Source: Methanosarcina sp. (GTDB taxonomy: Archaea > Halobacteriota > Methanosarcinia > Methanosarcinales > Methanosarcinaceae). From it: a stretch of 14,455 nucleotides of DNA. Below the pieces are notes generated by a model. The model was not told the origin of the DNA, made no database searches, and saw only the letters and a program-made list of their open reading frames with translations. Below are positions 1 through 7,669 of the stretch, one piece after another; the stretch's first letter is position 1, and every line of letters begins with the position of its first letter. The position numbers and the translations under genes are program-made. The stretch covers positions 3,912-18,366 of the forward strand of contig DUGS01000030.1 of assembly GCA_013331265.1 (NCBI GenBank). Reading direction: 5' to 3'.

Positions 1-1
1 G

Positions 2-1726
2 CCTTCAGAGAGTATGCCTTCAGATAGCATTTCTTCTCCGTCCCTGGAACCATTAAGTTCTGACATGGTAAAAGTTCCTGATCTTTCTTCAAATTCTCTT
101 AAGGAAGCGGGATTGACTTCAAGTATTGATCAGGAAGTAGTTTCCAGGTTTGATATCCCGAACAACAATTCCGAAACAGATTCTGATGTTCTTTCTTCTC
201 AAGAGCACACTCTTGACTTTGTTTCTCAGTCTGTTGCTAAACCCGTTGCCGATTCCACTGCTGATCCCTTTACAGATTCTGTAATTAATTCCGTTTCCTG
301 TCCTGTTAATCCATCTGTATCTTCAGGAGGTAAAGAGAGACAGGTCACCTCTTTTTTCGGACAGGCAGGTTCTCCTTCTCTTTCTGCTCCTAACCATGTT
401 TCCAGGGCAGCTTCCATTTTCTCAAACCATGGAAGTTCTTTTACTTCAAGCTCCAGGGCAGAAGAGGTCAGGCATATTCCGGGCCGTAATCCTGTTACCG
501 TGCTTTCCGATATCACCGGGCATTCGACCTGTATAGGAGAGTACATGCAGTTCGTGCAATACTTCAGGGATAGGTACAGCAGGCTTTCTGAGATCCTCAG
601 GGGCAGGATGAATGCGCGCCCTATAGAGAGTTTGAAAAGGAGGAATTTTCGCCGCGGATCAGATGGAGGCAACGAGGAGCTATCTATTATAGGGATGATT
701 TCAGATATCAGCAGCACAAATAACGGGCACAAAATCCTTTCTCTTGAAGACCCTACAGGCTCTTTTTCAGTTCTCATCCGGAACAGCGACAAAGAACTCT
801 TTGAACTGGCTTCGCGGCTTCTTCTTGACGAGGTTATTGGAGTAACAGGTTCGGTCACTAATGATGGAAACCTTATGCTTGCTACAAAGATTCTCCAGCC
901 GGATGTCCCTAACAGCGTCCAGCGCAGGACAGGAAGCCACGGCAAAGCCGTACTTATCTCGGATGTGCATGTTGGCAGTTCTCAGTTCCTGGAAGATTCC
1001 TGGCTGGACTTTCTGGATTTCTTAAAGGGGGAATCTGATTCAGAAGAGATGCGAGAGGTTGCTGCCCAGGTCCGTTATCTCGTTGTTGCAGGAGACCTGG
1101 TAGATGGAATTGGAATTTATCCCGACCAGGAAATGGAACTTGATATTCTTGATGTCTATGAACAGTACAGGAAAGCAGCGGAGTACTTAAGGGAAATTCC
1201 CGAACACATCCACGTGATCATAAGTCCAGGAAACCACGACGCTGTACGCCAGGCAGAACCGCAGCCTGCCCTCCCTGAGAGGATCCGTGCAGATTTTCCT
1301 GAGAATATCACCTTCGTAGGCAATCCTGCTCTTGTGGACCTTGACGGTGTTCGAATCCTTATCTATCACGGCAGGTCGATTGACGATCTTGTGGCAAGTG
1401 TCCCAGGTGTTTCATATCAGGAGCCTGCAGGGGCAGTCCTTGAAATGCTTAAGCGCAGGCATCTTGCTCCAACATACGGAAGCAGAGTTTCTATATCCCC
1501 GGAGAAAAAAGACTATTTTATAATTGATCCTGTTCCGGATATTATTCACACGGGACATGTCCACACCCTGGGGGTCCAGCGCTACAAAAACGTTCTCCTG
1601 GTTAATTCCGGGACATGGCAGGCTCAGACAGAGTTTCAGAAACGTGTAAACCTGGTGCCAATGCCGGCCCGAGTCCCTATTGTAGATCTTGCGGATTTTG
1701 ACGTGAAAATCCTGGCATTCGATTAA
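2..1726 (+). CDS. polB: DNA polymerase D (PolII) small subunit DP1, probably 5'-partial
   Basis: Small subunit of the euryarchaeal replicative polymerase PolD; in this family it carries the 3'-5' proofreading exonuclease and pairs with the large catalytic subunit DP2. Counting from the ATG at 14, residues 1-155 are a Ser/Thr/Asp-rich low-complexity, probably disordered tail. Residues about 222-295 look like an OB fold (SIIGMISDIS, LEDPTGSFSVLI). Residues about 311-545 are a calcineurin-like phosphoesterase with the full metal-site series: D317-x-H319, GD361LVD, GNH408D, H452 and GH515VH517. The C-terminus is intact. The frame stays open to the first base and the residues before the ATG are also Ser/Glu-rich, so the true start probably lies upstream of the window. 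DP2 is not in view. Identity is secure; the start is not. Confidence 0.93.
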   Translation, partial: PSESMPSDSISSPSLEPLSSDMVKVPDLSSNSLKEAGLTSSIDQEVVSRFDIPNNNSETDSDVLSSQEHTLDFVSQSVAKPVADSTADPFTDSVINSVSCPVNPSVSSGGKERQVTSFFGQAGSPSLSAPNHVSRAASIFSNHGSSFTSSSRAEEVRHIPGRNPVTVLSDITGHSTCIGEYMQFVQYFRDRYSRLSEILRGRMNARPIESLKRRNFRRGSDGGNEELSIIGMISDISSTNNGHKILSLEDPTGSFSVLIRNSDKELFELASRLLLDEVIGVTGSVTNDGNLMLATKILQPDVPNSVQRRTGSHGKAVLISDVHVGSSQFLEDSWLDFLDFLKGESDSEEMREVAAQVRYLVVAGDLVDGIGIYPDQEMELDILDVYEQYRKAAEYLREIPEHIHVIISPGNHDAVRQAEPQPALPERIRADFPENITFVGNPALVDLDGVRILIYHGRSIDDLVASVPGVSYQEPAGAVLEMLKRRHLAPTYGSRVSISPEKKDYFIIDPVPDIIHTGHVHTLGVQRYKNVLLVNSGTWQAQTEFQKRVNLVPMPARVPIVDLADFDVKILAFD

Positions 1727-1756
1727 TTCTAGTTCTCTAATATTATTTTCCGATCC

Positions 1757-1765
1757 TTATATATA
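1757..1765 (+). promoter_or_regulatory. TATA box (box A) of taw1
   Basis: The run TTATATATA is a near-ideal archaeal box A. With the usual 26-27 bp from box centre to start site, transcription would begin at about 1787-1788, two or three bases before the taw1 ATG at 1790. No Shine-Dalgarno sequence precedes that ATG. Both points suggest a leaderless mRNA. Confidence 0.6.
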
Positions 1766-1789
1766 CCACAAAGAATTAATATCCGGAAA

Positions 1790-2827
1790 ATGCCGCTTGA
1801 AGAAAAAAAAGAAGAAAAGGAGAATTCCAGGGAAAGCTTTCCGGAAGTCCAGGAAGAAAACAGAGATGAAGAGCAGACCTCTCTGCCCTTTGATATCCCT
1901 GATTTTGAGACCCTTCTTAAAAAGCAGGGATATGCCCTTGCAGGCCGCCATTCAGCAGTAAAAACCTGCCTCTGGCTCAGAAAAGCCATGAACGACGAAG
2001 GTTTTTGCTACAAATCAAAATTTTATGGCGTCCAGTCCCACCGCTGCCTTCAGATGACTCCAACTCTCATGTGCAACCAGCGCTGCCTTTTCTGCTGGCG
2101 CCCTACCGAAGTTTCTGTCCCTGTACCCGGAGAGTGGGACTCTCCTGAAAAGATAGTGGAGGAAAGCATTGCTTGTCAGCGCAAATTGATTACAGGTTTT
2201 GGCGGCTCCCCAAATGCACTCCGGGAACGCTGGCTTGAGGGCAATGAACCGAATAATGTTGCAATCTCTCTGTCCGGAGAGCCGACTTTTTATCCTTACC
2301 TTCCGGAACTCATTGAGGAATACAAAAAAAGAGGTTTTACTACTTTTATGGTAACAAACGGAACCATTCCTTCGATGCTTGAAAAGGTCAATCCTTCCCA
2401 GTTATACATGAGTCTTGATGCTCCTGACCTCGAAACCTATCTCAGGGTCTGCCAGCCAAAATCTCCTGCACTCTGGGACAGGATTAATGAGTCTCTGGAC
2501 ATCATGAAAGAGAAATCCTCAAGAACAGTCATCCGGACCACCCTTGTTAAGGGTGAAAACATGTCCAATCCGAAAGGTTATGCCGAGCTGATTAAAAAAG
2601 CCTCACCTGATTTTGTTGAAATAAAAGCTTACATGCACCTCGGATTTTCACGCCTTCGCCTGGACCGTTCTGCCATGCCAACACATGCAGAAGTGCTTGA
2701 GTTCTCAAAAGAAGTTGCAAAGCACCTCGGGTATGAAGTCATAGATGATTCCGAAATAAGCCGGGTTGTCCTTCTTTCAAAGGACGGAAGAAAATCTCCT
2801 GTTAAAAAGGCTTTTTGTCCGGGTTAA
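1790..2827 (+). CDS. taw1: tRNA 4-demethylwyosine synthase (TYW1/Taw1), radical SAM
   Basis: Radical SAM enzyme that condenses N1-methylguanosine-37 of tRNA-Phe with two carbons of pyruvate to give 4-demethylwyosine, the second step of wyosine synthesis in archaea and eukaryotes. The radical SAM motif is C95-xxx-C99-xx-C102 (CNQRCLFCW). A second Cys triad, C60, C73 and C86, has the 13/13 spacing known to bind the auxiliary [4Fe-4S] cluster in the Methanocaldococcus enzyme. LSGEPT at 161-166 is the GE-type SAM-contact motif. Residues 1-32 are an extra Glu/Lys-rich tail; internal starts are possible, but the TATA box position supports ATG 1790 on a leaderless transcript. The gene has its own promoter 63 bp after DP1. 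It is full length and ends in TAA. Confidence 0.94.
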   Translation: MPLEEKKEEKENSRESFPEVQEENRDEEQTSLPFDIPDFETLLKKQGYALAGRHSAVKTCLWLRKAMNDEGFCYKSKFYGVQSHRCLQMTPTLMCNQRCLFCWRPTEVSVPVPGEWDSPEKIVEESIACQRKLITGFGGSPNALRERWLEGNEPNNVAISLSGEPTFYPYLPELIEEYKKRGFTTFMVTNGTIPSMLEKVNPSQLYMSLDAPDLETYLRVCQPKSPALWDRINESLDIMKEKSSRTVIRTTLVKGENMSNPKGYAELIKKASPDFVEIKAYMHLGFSRLRLDRSAMPTHAEVLEFSKEVAKHLGYEVIDDSEISRVVLLSKDGRKSPVKKAFCPG

Positions 2828-2898
2828 ACCCTCACTGTTTAATCCCTGGCTCTACCTTGGATCTACCTTTTACCTTTCTTTTTTCCATTCTTATTTAT

Positions 2899-2954
2899 CT
2901 GATTGTTTCTCATTTTCTGGTTCTAACCTGATTGTTTCTCTTTTTCTGGTTCTA
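2899..2954 (+). repeat. 27-bp tandem duplication in T-rich spacer
   Basis: Two 27-bp units (2899-2925 and 2928-2954) begin CTGATTGTTTCTC and end TTTTCTGGTTCTA. They differ at one base (A or T at unit position 14) and are separated by AC, giving a 29-bp period. The stretch is pyrimidine-rich on the + strand and follows taw1, so it may also help end taw1 transcription. It looks like a recent slippage duplication. Confidence 0.85.
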
Positions 2955-2999
2955 TTTATCTTTCAAAAAATCGGTTTTTGAAGACCAGCACACAGGAAG

Positions 3000-3400
3000 A
3001 CATTTATAGCAGTATGAACTTATAAATTAAGTTGGGGATAGAAACAAATATAAACCTAAGTTTCAATTAGGATATGATCCCGTCAGGGGTTAATTTAATC
3101 CAAATTAAATAAATTTTTAACTATTACACGCAGTCTGAGTAAGATTATGTCTCATATCTAGTGCGATCAAAAGAATGCGAAACCTGTCAGGTTTGCGCAG
3201 CATAAATGCAAGCTTTAGCGACTGGCTTAGCGGCTTGCTGAGATGCCGGCTCCTGAAAGATATATTTCTCTCTCAGGTTATTCGCGTTTCAGGCGGTTTT
3301 ATACCCGGATTTCGGGTGAGACAGGAACTCACTGTGTGATTTATCCTTATCAAATCCTCCAGTTATCCGTTGTATGCAACCGATATGCTAAACAAATATG
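3000..3400 (+). other. Gene-free stretch with several hairpins; possible non-coding RNA
   Basis: Part of the 890-bp gap between taw1 and prf1, with no convincing protein gene. A TATA-like CTTATAAATT lies at about 3019-3028. Downstream are four strong stem-loops: 3077-3090 (ATCCC/GGGGT, loop GTCA), 3177-3198 (GCG-AAACCT/AGGTTT-CGC with one bulged base), 3208-3238 (GCAAGC/GCTTGC) and 3303-3317 (ACCCG/CGGGT). The 3170-3320 segment is clearly more GC-rich than its AT-rich surroundings, as structured RNAs are in such genomes. I see no RNase P, SRP or C/D-box signature, so this is a candidate only; it could also be a decayed gene. Confidence 0.3.
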
Positions 3401-3410
3401 CTACTGGATA

Positions 3411-3508
3411 ACCAAATTTGCCATGACCAAATTTGCTATGACTAAAATGACCAAATTTGCTATGGCTAAATTTGCTATGACCAGATTCACCTGGCTAAGT
3501 TTGCGATG
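3411..3508 (+). repeat. Minisatellite, about seven 15-bp units
   Basis: Units of about 15 bp with consensus ACCAAATTTGCTATG lie at 3411-3425, 3426-3440, 3441-3449 (cut to 9 bp), 3450-3464, 3465-3479 (begins GC), 3480-3493 (diverged, 14 bp) and 3494-3508. A more diverged unit may precede at about 3387-3404. The 15-bp length keeps one frame open (MTKFAMTKFAM-like), but there is no ribosome-binding site or codon pattern to support translation. The outer units are the most diverged, typical of slippage growth from the centre. Confidence 0.9.
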
Positions 3509-3516
3509 ATGTCGGA

Positions 3517-3535
3517 TTTGATAAATATTATCAAA
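3517..3535. repeat. Inverted repeat, 7-bp arms
   Basis: Perfect 7-bp arms TTTGATA and TATCAAA flank a 5-bp AT centre just after the minisatellite and 180 bp before prf1. A second pair of overlapping inverted repeats (GTAAG/CTTAC at 3615-3629 and TAAGAC/GTCTTA at 3616-3637) lies nearer the gene. Either could be a protein site or a weak hairpin; AT-rich spacers give such arms by chance. Confidence 0.4.
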
Positions 3536-3717
3536 AACTTTTTCCAGATCCGGAAACTTCAAATTAAGCAGATTCAGATTCATTCGCTTTAATTGTTGAT
3601 TTGAAGATTAATTTGTAAGACTAACTTACATGTCTTAAATCAATTTAAAATTTCAATTCATTAATAAATCACGATAATCACGAATCATACTGCTTTATTC
3701 ATTGAGGAATTTTTAAA

Positions 3718-4965
3718 ATGACTGAACAATCCGCACACGAAAAGTACGAATTTAAAAAGAAGCTTGAGGGCCTCAGGGATAAGAAAGGAAGGAGCACTGA
3801 GCTTATTTCTCTTTATATCCCTTCTGACAAGCAAATTTTCGATGTTACAAACCAGTTAAAAGACGAGCATGGGCAGGCTGCCAACATCAAGTCCAAGCTT
3901 ACGAGGACAAATGTGCAGGGAGCAATTGAATCTCTGCTCTCAAGGCTCAGATACCTGGATAAAGTACCTGAGAACGGTATAGTATACTTTACAGGTGCTG
4001 TGGATATTGGAGCCAACAAGACGAGCATGGAAAGTGAGGTAATCGTTCCTCCCGAGCCCATTACTGTTTACAAGTACCACTGCGACTCATCTTTTTATCT
4101 GGAGCCTCTTGAGGATATGCTCAAGGATAAGAGTACTTTCGGGCTTCTGGTTCTTGACCGCAGAGAAGCAACTGTAGGGCTTCTGGTGGGAAAAAGAATC
4201 GAGCCCTTCCGCAACCTGACTTCGACAGTTCCTGGCAAGCAGAGGAAAGGAGGTCAGAGTTCCCACCGTTTCCAGCAGCTCAGGCTTATTGCAATCCATG
4301 ACTTCTACAAGAGGATAGGGGATGCTGCAAGTGATGTTTTCATGGCTGTCGACCATAAAGACCTCAAAGGTGTCCTTATAGGAGGCCCCTCTCCGACAAA
4401 GGAAGAGTTCTACGCAGGTGAGTTCCTGCACCACGAGCTCATGAAGAAAATCCTGGGTCTCTTTGATACGGCATACACTGATGAATCCGGGCTTACCGAG
4501 CTTGTTAATGCTGCAGGGGATAAACTCCAGGACCTCGAGCTCATGGGCCAGAAAAATGCTGTCAGAGACTTTTTCAAGGAACTGATTTCCGATTCTGGTA
4601 AGGTAGCCTATGGAGAAGCTCAGGTCAGGGCAAATCTTGAGATCAATGCGGTGGACGTGCTTCTGCTCTCCGAAGACCTGCGTGCAGAAAGAGTTACTAC
4701 CAGGTGCAGCGTCTGCGGATATGAAAATAAATGGACACGGCGCTGGAAACCCGGAGAGCCTGCTCCCGCAGCAGGGAACTGTCCCAAATGTGGTTCTTCT
4801 CTTGATGTTACAGAGGTTAAGGACATTGTTGACGAATTCTCAGAGCTTGCCGATAAGAGCAATACAAAGGTAGTTTTTGTGTCCACAGACTTTGATGAGG
4901 GTTCCCAGCTCATGAACGCTTTTGGAGGCATAGCTGCAATTCTGAGGTACAGTACAGGAGTCTGA
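3718..4965 (+). CDS. prf1: Peptide chain release factor aRF1
   Basis: Class-1 release factor that reads stop codons in the ribosomal A site and triggers peptide release; it works with the GTPase aEF1A in archaea. Domain 1 (1-140) holds the NIKS loop at 56-59 and the YxCxxxF motif at 120-126 (YHCDSSF). Domain 2 carries the catalytic GGQ at 178-180. The C-terminal domain has a zinc-ribbon pattern, C330-xx-C333 and C355-xx-C358, and the family ending GSQLMNAFGGIAAILRYS. The 415-residue length is normal. GAGGA at 3704-3708, nine bases upstream, fixes the ATG. The residues before NIKS read QAA where the eukaryotic consensus is TAS. Genus members that use UAG for pyrrolysine must balance this factor against tRNA-Pyl. 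The gene stands alone in long spacers and ends in TGA. Confidence 0.96.
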   Translation: MTEQSAHEKYEFKKKLEGLRDKKGRSTELISLYIPSDKQIFDVTNQLKDEHGQAANIKSKLTRTNVQGAIESLLSRLRYLDKVPENGIVYFTGAVDIGANKTSMESEVIVPPEPITVYKYHCDSSFYLEPLEDMLKDKSTFGLLVLDRREATVGLLVGKRIEPFRNLTSTVPGKQRKGGQSSHRFQQLRLIAIHDFYKRIGDAASDVFMAVDHKDLKGVLIGGPSPTKEEFYAGEFLHHELMKKILGLFDTAYTDESGLTELVNAAGDKLQDLELMGQKNAVRDFFKELISDSGKVAYGEAQVRANLEINAVDVLLLSEDLRAERVTTRCSVCGYENKWTRRWKPGEPAPAAGNCPKCGSSLDVTEVKDIVDEFSELADKSNTKVVFVSTDFDEGSQLMNAFGGIAAILRYSTGV

Positions 4966-4973
4966 TCACATTC

Positions 4974-5019
4974 AGGGGCAAAGTCCCCTACCCAGTAATT
5001 TTTACCCAATGCTTTTTTA
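4974..5019 (+). terminator. Probable prf1 terminator
   Basis: Nine bases after the prf1 stop, AGGGG/CCCCT forms a 5-bp stem with a 6-base loop (4974-4989). It is followed by two T-rich runs (ATTTTT at about 4998 and CTTTTTTAATT at about 5012). Archaeal termination depends mainly on the T-runs, so the hairpin may be incidental. Confidence 0.5.
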
Positions 5020-5090
5020 ATTAAATTGCTCTTTAGATCAGTGGATCAGGAGTTGTAAATCAAAACTATTACACCAGTTCAGGTCCATAG

Positions 5091-5141
5091 ATCAGAATTG
5101 ACAGATTATCAGAATTGACAGATTATCAGAATTGACAGGTT
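5091..5141 (+). repeat. Three tandem 17-bp repeats upstream of argS promoter
   Basis: ATCAGAATTGACAGATT occurs three times head to tail at 5091-5107, 5108-5124 and 5125-5141; only the last copy differs, by one base (GGTT). The array ends about five bases before the argS TATA box, where TFB and upstream regulators contact DNA. It may be a multimeric operator or a neutral slippage product. Confidence 0.9.
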
Positions 5142-5146
5142 AAATC

Positions 5147-5154
5147 TATTATAT
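5147..5154 (+). promoter_or_regulatory. TATA box of argS
   Basis: TATTATAT lies directly after the 17-bp repeat array. The predicted start of transcription is about 5177, giving a leader of about 34 nt that contains the argS Shine-Dalgarno AGGTGA (5199-5204). Confidence 0.5.
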
Positions 5155-5210
5155 GAGGATTAATCAAGCAATTTCAGTTTTTTACAAGTAATTTATACAG
5201 GTGATTTATC

Positions 5211-6920
5211 TTGTTCCTGGAACTCAAAGCTCAGGCTACATCAATCTTAAAAGAAGCTGTTCAAAAAGTCGGGGTTGAGGTTGAGGATTCCGAACTTCAA
5301 TTCGAAACCTCTCCTCATGCTGACCTTGCAAGCAGAGCCGCATTCAGGCTTGCAAGTATTCACAAGCAAAACCCAAAAGAGCTGGCATCACGCATCGTTT
5401 CTGCAGTTGAAATTCCTGAAGGCTCCTATATAGGAGAAGTGAGTGCCGCAGGTCCTTACATCAATTTCTTTGCAGGCAGGCATTACCTTGACAGAACAGT
5501 AACCGCTGTCCGGGAAGAGAAAGAAAAATTCGGCTGTGGAGCTCCAAAGGACAGAATTCTCCTTGAGCATACCTCAGCAAACCCAAACGGTCCTCTTCAT
5601 GTAGGACATATCCGCAACTCAATTATAGGAGATACCCTTGCCCGCATTCTCAGACGTGCAGGATATGATGTGGAGGTCCAGTATTACGTTAACGATATGG
5701 GCCGACAGATTGCCGTAGTTTCCTGGGCGTGTGAGCGCTTTGAGCTTGACCTTTCCAGAAAGTCCGATGCTGCAATTGCTGACGTATATATTAAAGCCAA
5801 TGTAGAACTGGACAAAAACCCTGAATACGTAAAGGAAATTGATGCCCTTATGGAAAAGGTGGAAGCCGGGGATGTTAATACTATCGAACATTTTAACCAG
5901 GCAGTTTCCCTGGCTGTTGCAGGAATCAAGGAGACCCTGCTCCGCTTAAACGTTGTTCATGATAAGTTCGTAAGCGAGTCCAGTTTCCTTAAATCCGGGG
6001 CAGTACACAACATTGTTGAGCGCATCAAGGCTACCGGCAGGACTAAAATGGACAAAGGAGCTCTTGTGGTCAATCTTTCAGATTATGGGTTTGAAAAGAC
6101 TCTTGTTATCCAGCGTTCAAACGGTACCTCTCTCTATACAACCCGCGACCTCGCCTACCATGAATGGAAAGCAGGGCAGGCAGACCGCATAATTGATATT
6201 TTCGGAGCCGACCACAAGCTTATTTCCGGCCAGCTCAGGGCTACCCTGAATTCTATCGGGATTAAAGAACCGGAGGTCGTAATTTTTGAGTTCGTCTCTC
6301 TGCCTGAAGGTTCAATGAGTACTCGCCGTGGACAGTTCATAAGCGCCGATGACCTCTTTGACAAGGTCACTAAAGCTGCTTTTGAACAGGTCGAAACCCG
6401 TCGCCCTGAAACTTCAACTGAGTTTAAGAAACAGGTTGCGGAAATGGTCGGAATAGGTGCAGTCCGCTATGATATAGTGAGGGTTTCCCCCGAAAAATCC
6501 ACGGTCTTCAACTGGAAAGAAGCTCTTGATTTTGAGAAGCAAGGAGCCCCTTACATCCAGTACTCTCATGCCCGTGCCTGTAGCATTCTTGAGAAAGCAA
6601 AAGAAGAAGCAGCCTGGGATCCTGAAGAAGAGATTAATCCCTCTCTCCTTGTCGAGGACAGTGAAATCGATCTTATAAAGAAGATGGCAATGTTTGACAG
6701 CATAATTGACCACGGAGCCCGCGAACTCAAACCTCATATCCTTGCAATCTATGCCCGTGAACTTGCCGATGCCTTCAACCAGTTCTACCGTTTCGTCCCG
6801 GTTATTGCAGCAGAGGATGAAAAAGTCAGGGCCGCAAGGCTTGCTCTGGTTGACTGTGCAAGGATCGTCCTTGCGAACTCTCTTGACACCCTGGGGATAG
6901 GCGCCCCTGAATCAATGTAA
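5211..6920 (+). CDS. argS: Arginyl-tRNA synthetase
   Basis: Class I aminoacyl-tRNA synthetase that charges tRNA-Arg with arginine using ATP. Residues about 1-105 are the N-terminal Add-1 domain that binds the tRNA D-loop (ending GEVSAAGPYINFF). The Rossmann catalytic core has SANPNGPLHVGH at 122-133, whose HVGH is the HIGH signature. The KMSKS region reads SMSTRRG (368-374), with the first Lys replaced, as is common in ArgS. The all-helical anticodon-binding domain fills about 445-569 and ends in the family-typical LGIGAPESM. The start is TTG: AGGTGA at 5199-5204 sits six bases upstream, an ideal spacing, and no in-frame ATG is better placed. Length 569 is normal. It ends in TAA and has its own promoter. 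Confidence 0.96.
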   Translation: MFLELKAQATSILKEAVQKVGVEVEDSELQFETSPHADLASRAAFRLASIHKQNPKELASRIVSAVEIPEGSYIGEVSAAGPYINFFAGRHYLDRTVTAVREEKEKFGCGAPKDRILLEHTSANPNGPLHVGHIRNSIIGDTLARILRRAGYDVEVQYYVNDMGRQIAVVSWACERFELDLSRKSDAAIADVYIKANVELDKNPEYVKEIDALMEKVEAGDVNTIEHFNQAVSLAVAGIKETLLRLNVVHDKFVSESSFLKSGAVHNIVERIKATGRTKMDKGALVVNLSDYGFEKTLVIQRSNGTSLYTTRDLAYHEWKAGQADRIIDIFGADHKLISGQLRATLNSIGIKEPEVVIFEFVSLPEGSMSTRRGQFISADDLFDKVTKAAFEQVETRRPETSTEFKKQVAEMVGIGAVRYDIVRVSPEKSTVFNWKEALDFEKQGAPYIQYSHARACSILEKAKEEAAWDPEEEINPSLLVEDSEIDLIKKMAMFDSIIDHGARELKPHILAIYARELADAFNQFYRFVPVIAAEDEKVRAARLALVDCARIVLANSLDTLGIGAPESM

Positions 6921-7002
6921 AAAGAATAAGGGAAACGAAAGTGATTGAGAGGATAGAAATAAGAGATAAAAGGAAAAAAATAAAAGAAAATCGCAAAAAA
7001 CT

Positions 7003-7046
7003 CCCTTTTTCCTTCCTTTTTCCTTCCTTTTAATTTCTTATTTTTA
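7003..7046 (+). terminator. T-rich terminator region after argS
   Basis: About 80 bp after the argS stop the + strand turns into repeated CCTTTTT/CCTTCCTTTT blocks and then TTTCTTATTTTT, the oligo-T type of archaeal terminator. The sequence just before it is A/G-rich (AAAAGGAAAAAA), so a weak A-rich/T-rich stem is also possible. Confidence 0.55.
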
Positions 7047-7069
7047 ATTTATTCTCTTATATACTACTT

Positions 7070-7095
7070 GATTTATTATCTCGATTTATTATCTC
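7070..7095 (+). repeat. 13-bp tandem duplication
   Basis: GATTTATTATCTC occurs twice head to tail (7070-7082 and 7083-7095), and a third partial copy, GATTTTATTTT, follows at once. It lies in the AT-rich 338-bp gap between argS and the 136-residue gene; that gap otherwise holds the argS terminator and the promoter at 7209. Confidence 0.75.
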
Positions 7096-7208
7096 GATTT
7101 TATTTTGACCTTCTATTTTGACTTGTTTTTTGTTTTCCTTTAGAAAACTGATATATAGTAGCAGTAGCAGATTTTTGCATATGGTATCTTCTAGAAAAAT
7201 ATAAGATC

Positions 7209-7216
7209 TTTTATAG
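7209..7216 (+). promoter_or_regulatory. Likely TATA box of the 136-residue gene
   Basis: TTTTATAG is a fair box A; transcription would start at about 7239-7240, leaving a leader of about 20 nt. Only a weak AGAG precedes the ATG at 7259. Confidence 0.4.
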
Positions 7217-7258
7217 TAAACTGATATTACTCTACAAATTGCCGTTGCAGAGATAAAT

Positions 7259-7669
7259 ATGATCACGATAAACGAAGCTTTCCGGAAATTTTTGAGTGAA
7301 CAGGAAGATAGCTTAAAATCTGATGCCTTCCTGGACTGTGAAGATGTGATTCTTCTTTATGAGGAATTCCTTGAACTGAATGCTGAGGATTACCTGTCAG
7401 AAGAAGACAGGGCCCTTTGTGCCGCCCAATCCGCAGGTGAAAACAAAAACTACTTTGATGTTTGCAGCCCGGAACAACTTAACCCCAGCGGAATTAAGGA
7501 TTTTCTTGACGACTACGTGGTTGAGGTTGGGAGAGGCAAAAAATTTATTGGGACAGCGGCAAAGGTTCTCAATATTTTTTTTGAATGGGCACTGGAAAAG
7601 GGTTACATTGAAGAGAAAGCTTTTGAGGCAGATAAAGAAGTGCTTGCGAAGTATAAGAAAAGGTATTGA
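7259..7669 (+). CDS. Conserved-looking hypothetical protein, 136 residues
   Basis: I do not recognise a named family. The protein is soluble, acidic in its first two thirds (many Glu/Asp around 12-60) and basic at the very end (AKYKKRY). It has no signal peptide, membrane segment or obvious catalytic motif. It reads as mostly helical. The stretch at about 79-122 (IKDFLDDYVVEVG ... VLNIFFEWALEKGYI) resembles in pattern the helical core-binding (SAM-like) domain of tyrosine recombinases, but no catalytic domain follows, so this would be a lone helical module at most. Codon pattern, TATA box and length support a real gene. The start ATG 7259 follows only a weak ribosome-binding site. It ends in TGA overlapping a possible TTG start of the next ORF. 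Confidence 0.75.
   Translation: MITINEAFRKFLSEQEDSLKSDAFLDCEDVILLYEEFLELNAEDYLSEEDRALCAAQSAGENKNYFDVCSPEQLNPSGIKDFLDDYVVEVGRGKKFIGTAAKVLNIFFEWALEKGYIEEKAFEADKEVLAKYKKRY

Noticed and set aside
226..945. 239-residue open frame on the - strand opposite DP1
   Set aside because: It lies wholly opposite a well-supported gene, is rich in Ser/Leu/Arg as reverse complements are, and shows no domain or start signal.
3000..3400. RNase P RNA, SRP RNA or C/D-box guide
   Set aside because: The conserved sequence blocks of these RNAs are not seen; the CTGA and TGAGATG matches near 3238 are not placed as C/D boxes.
3411..3508. CRISPR array
   Set aside because: Repeats are 15 bp, contiguous, without unique spacers, and no cas genes are nearby.
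3243..3509. 88-residue frame through the minisatellite
   Set aside because: The open frame is produced by a 15-bp repeat unit; there is no Shine-Dalgarno, the part before the repeats has no family-like pattern, and the other strand is open too for the same reason.
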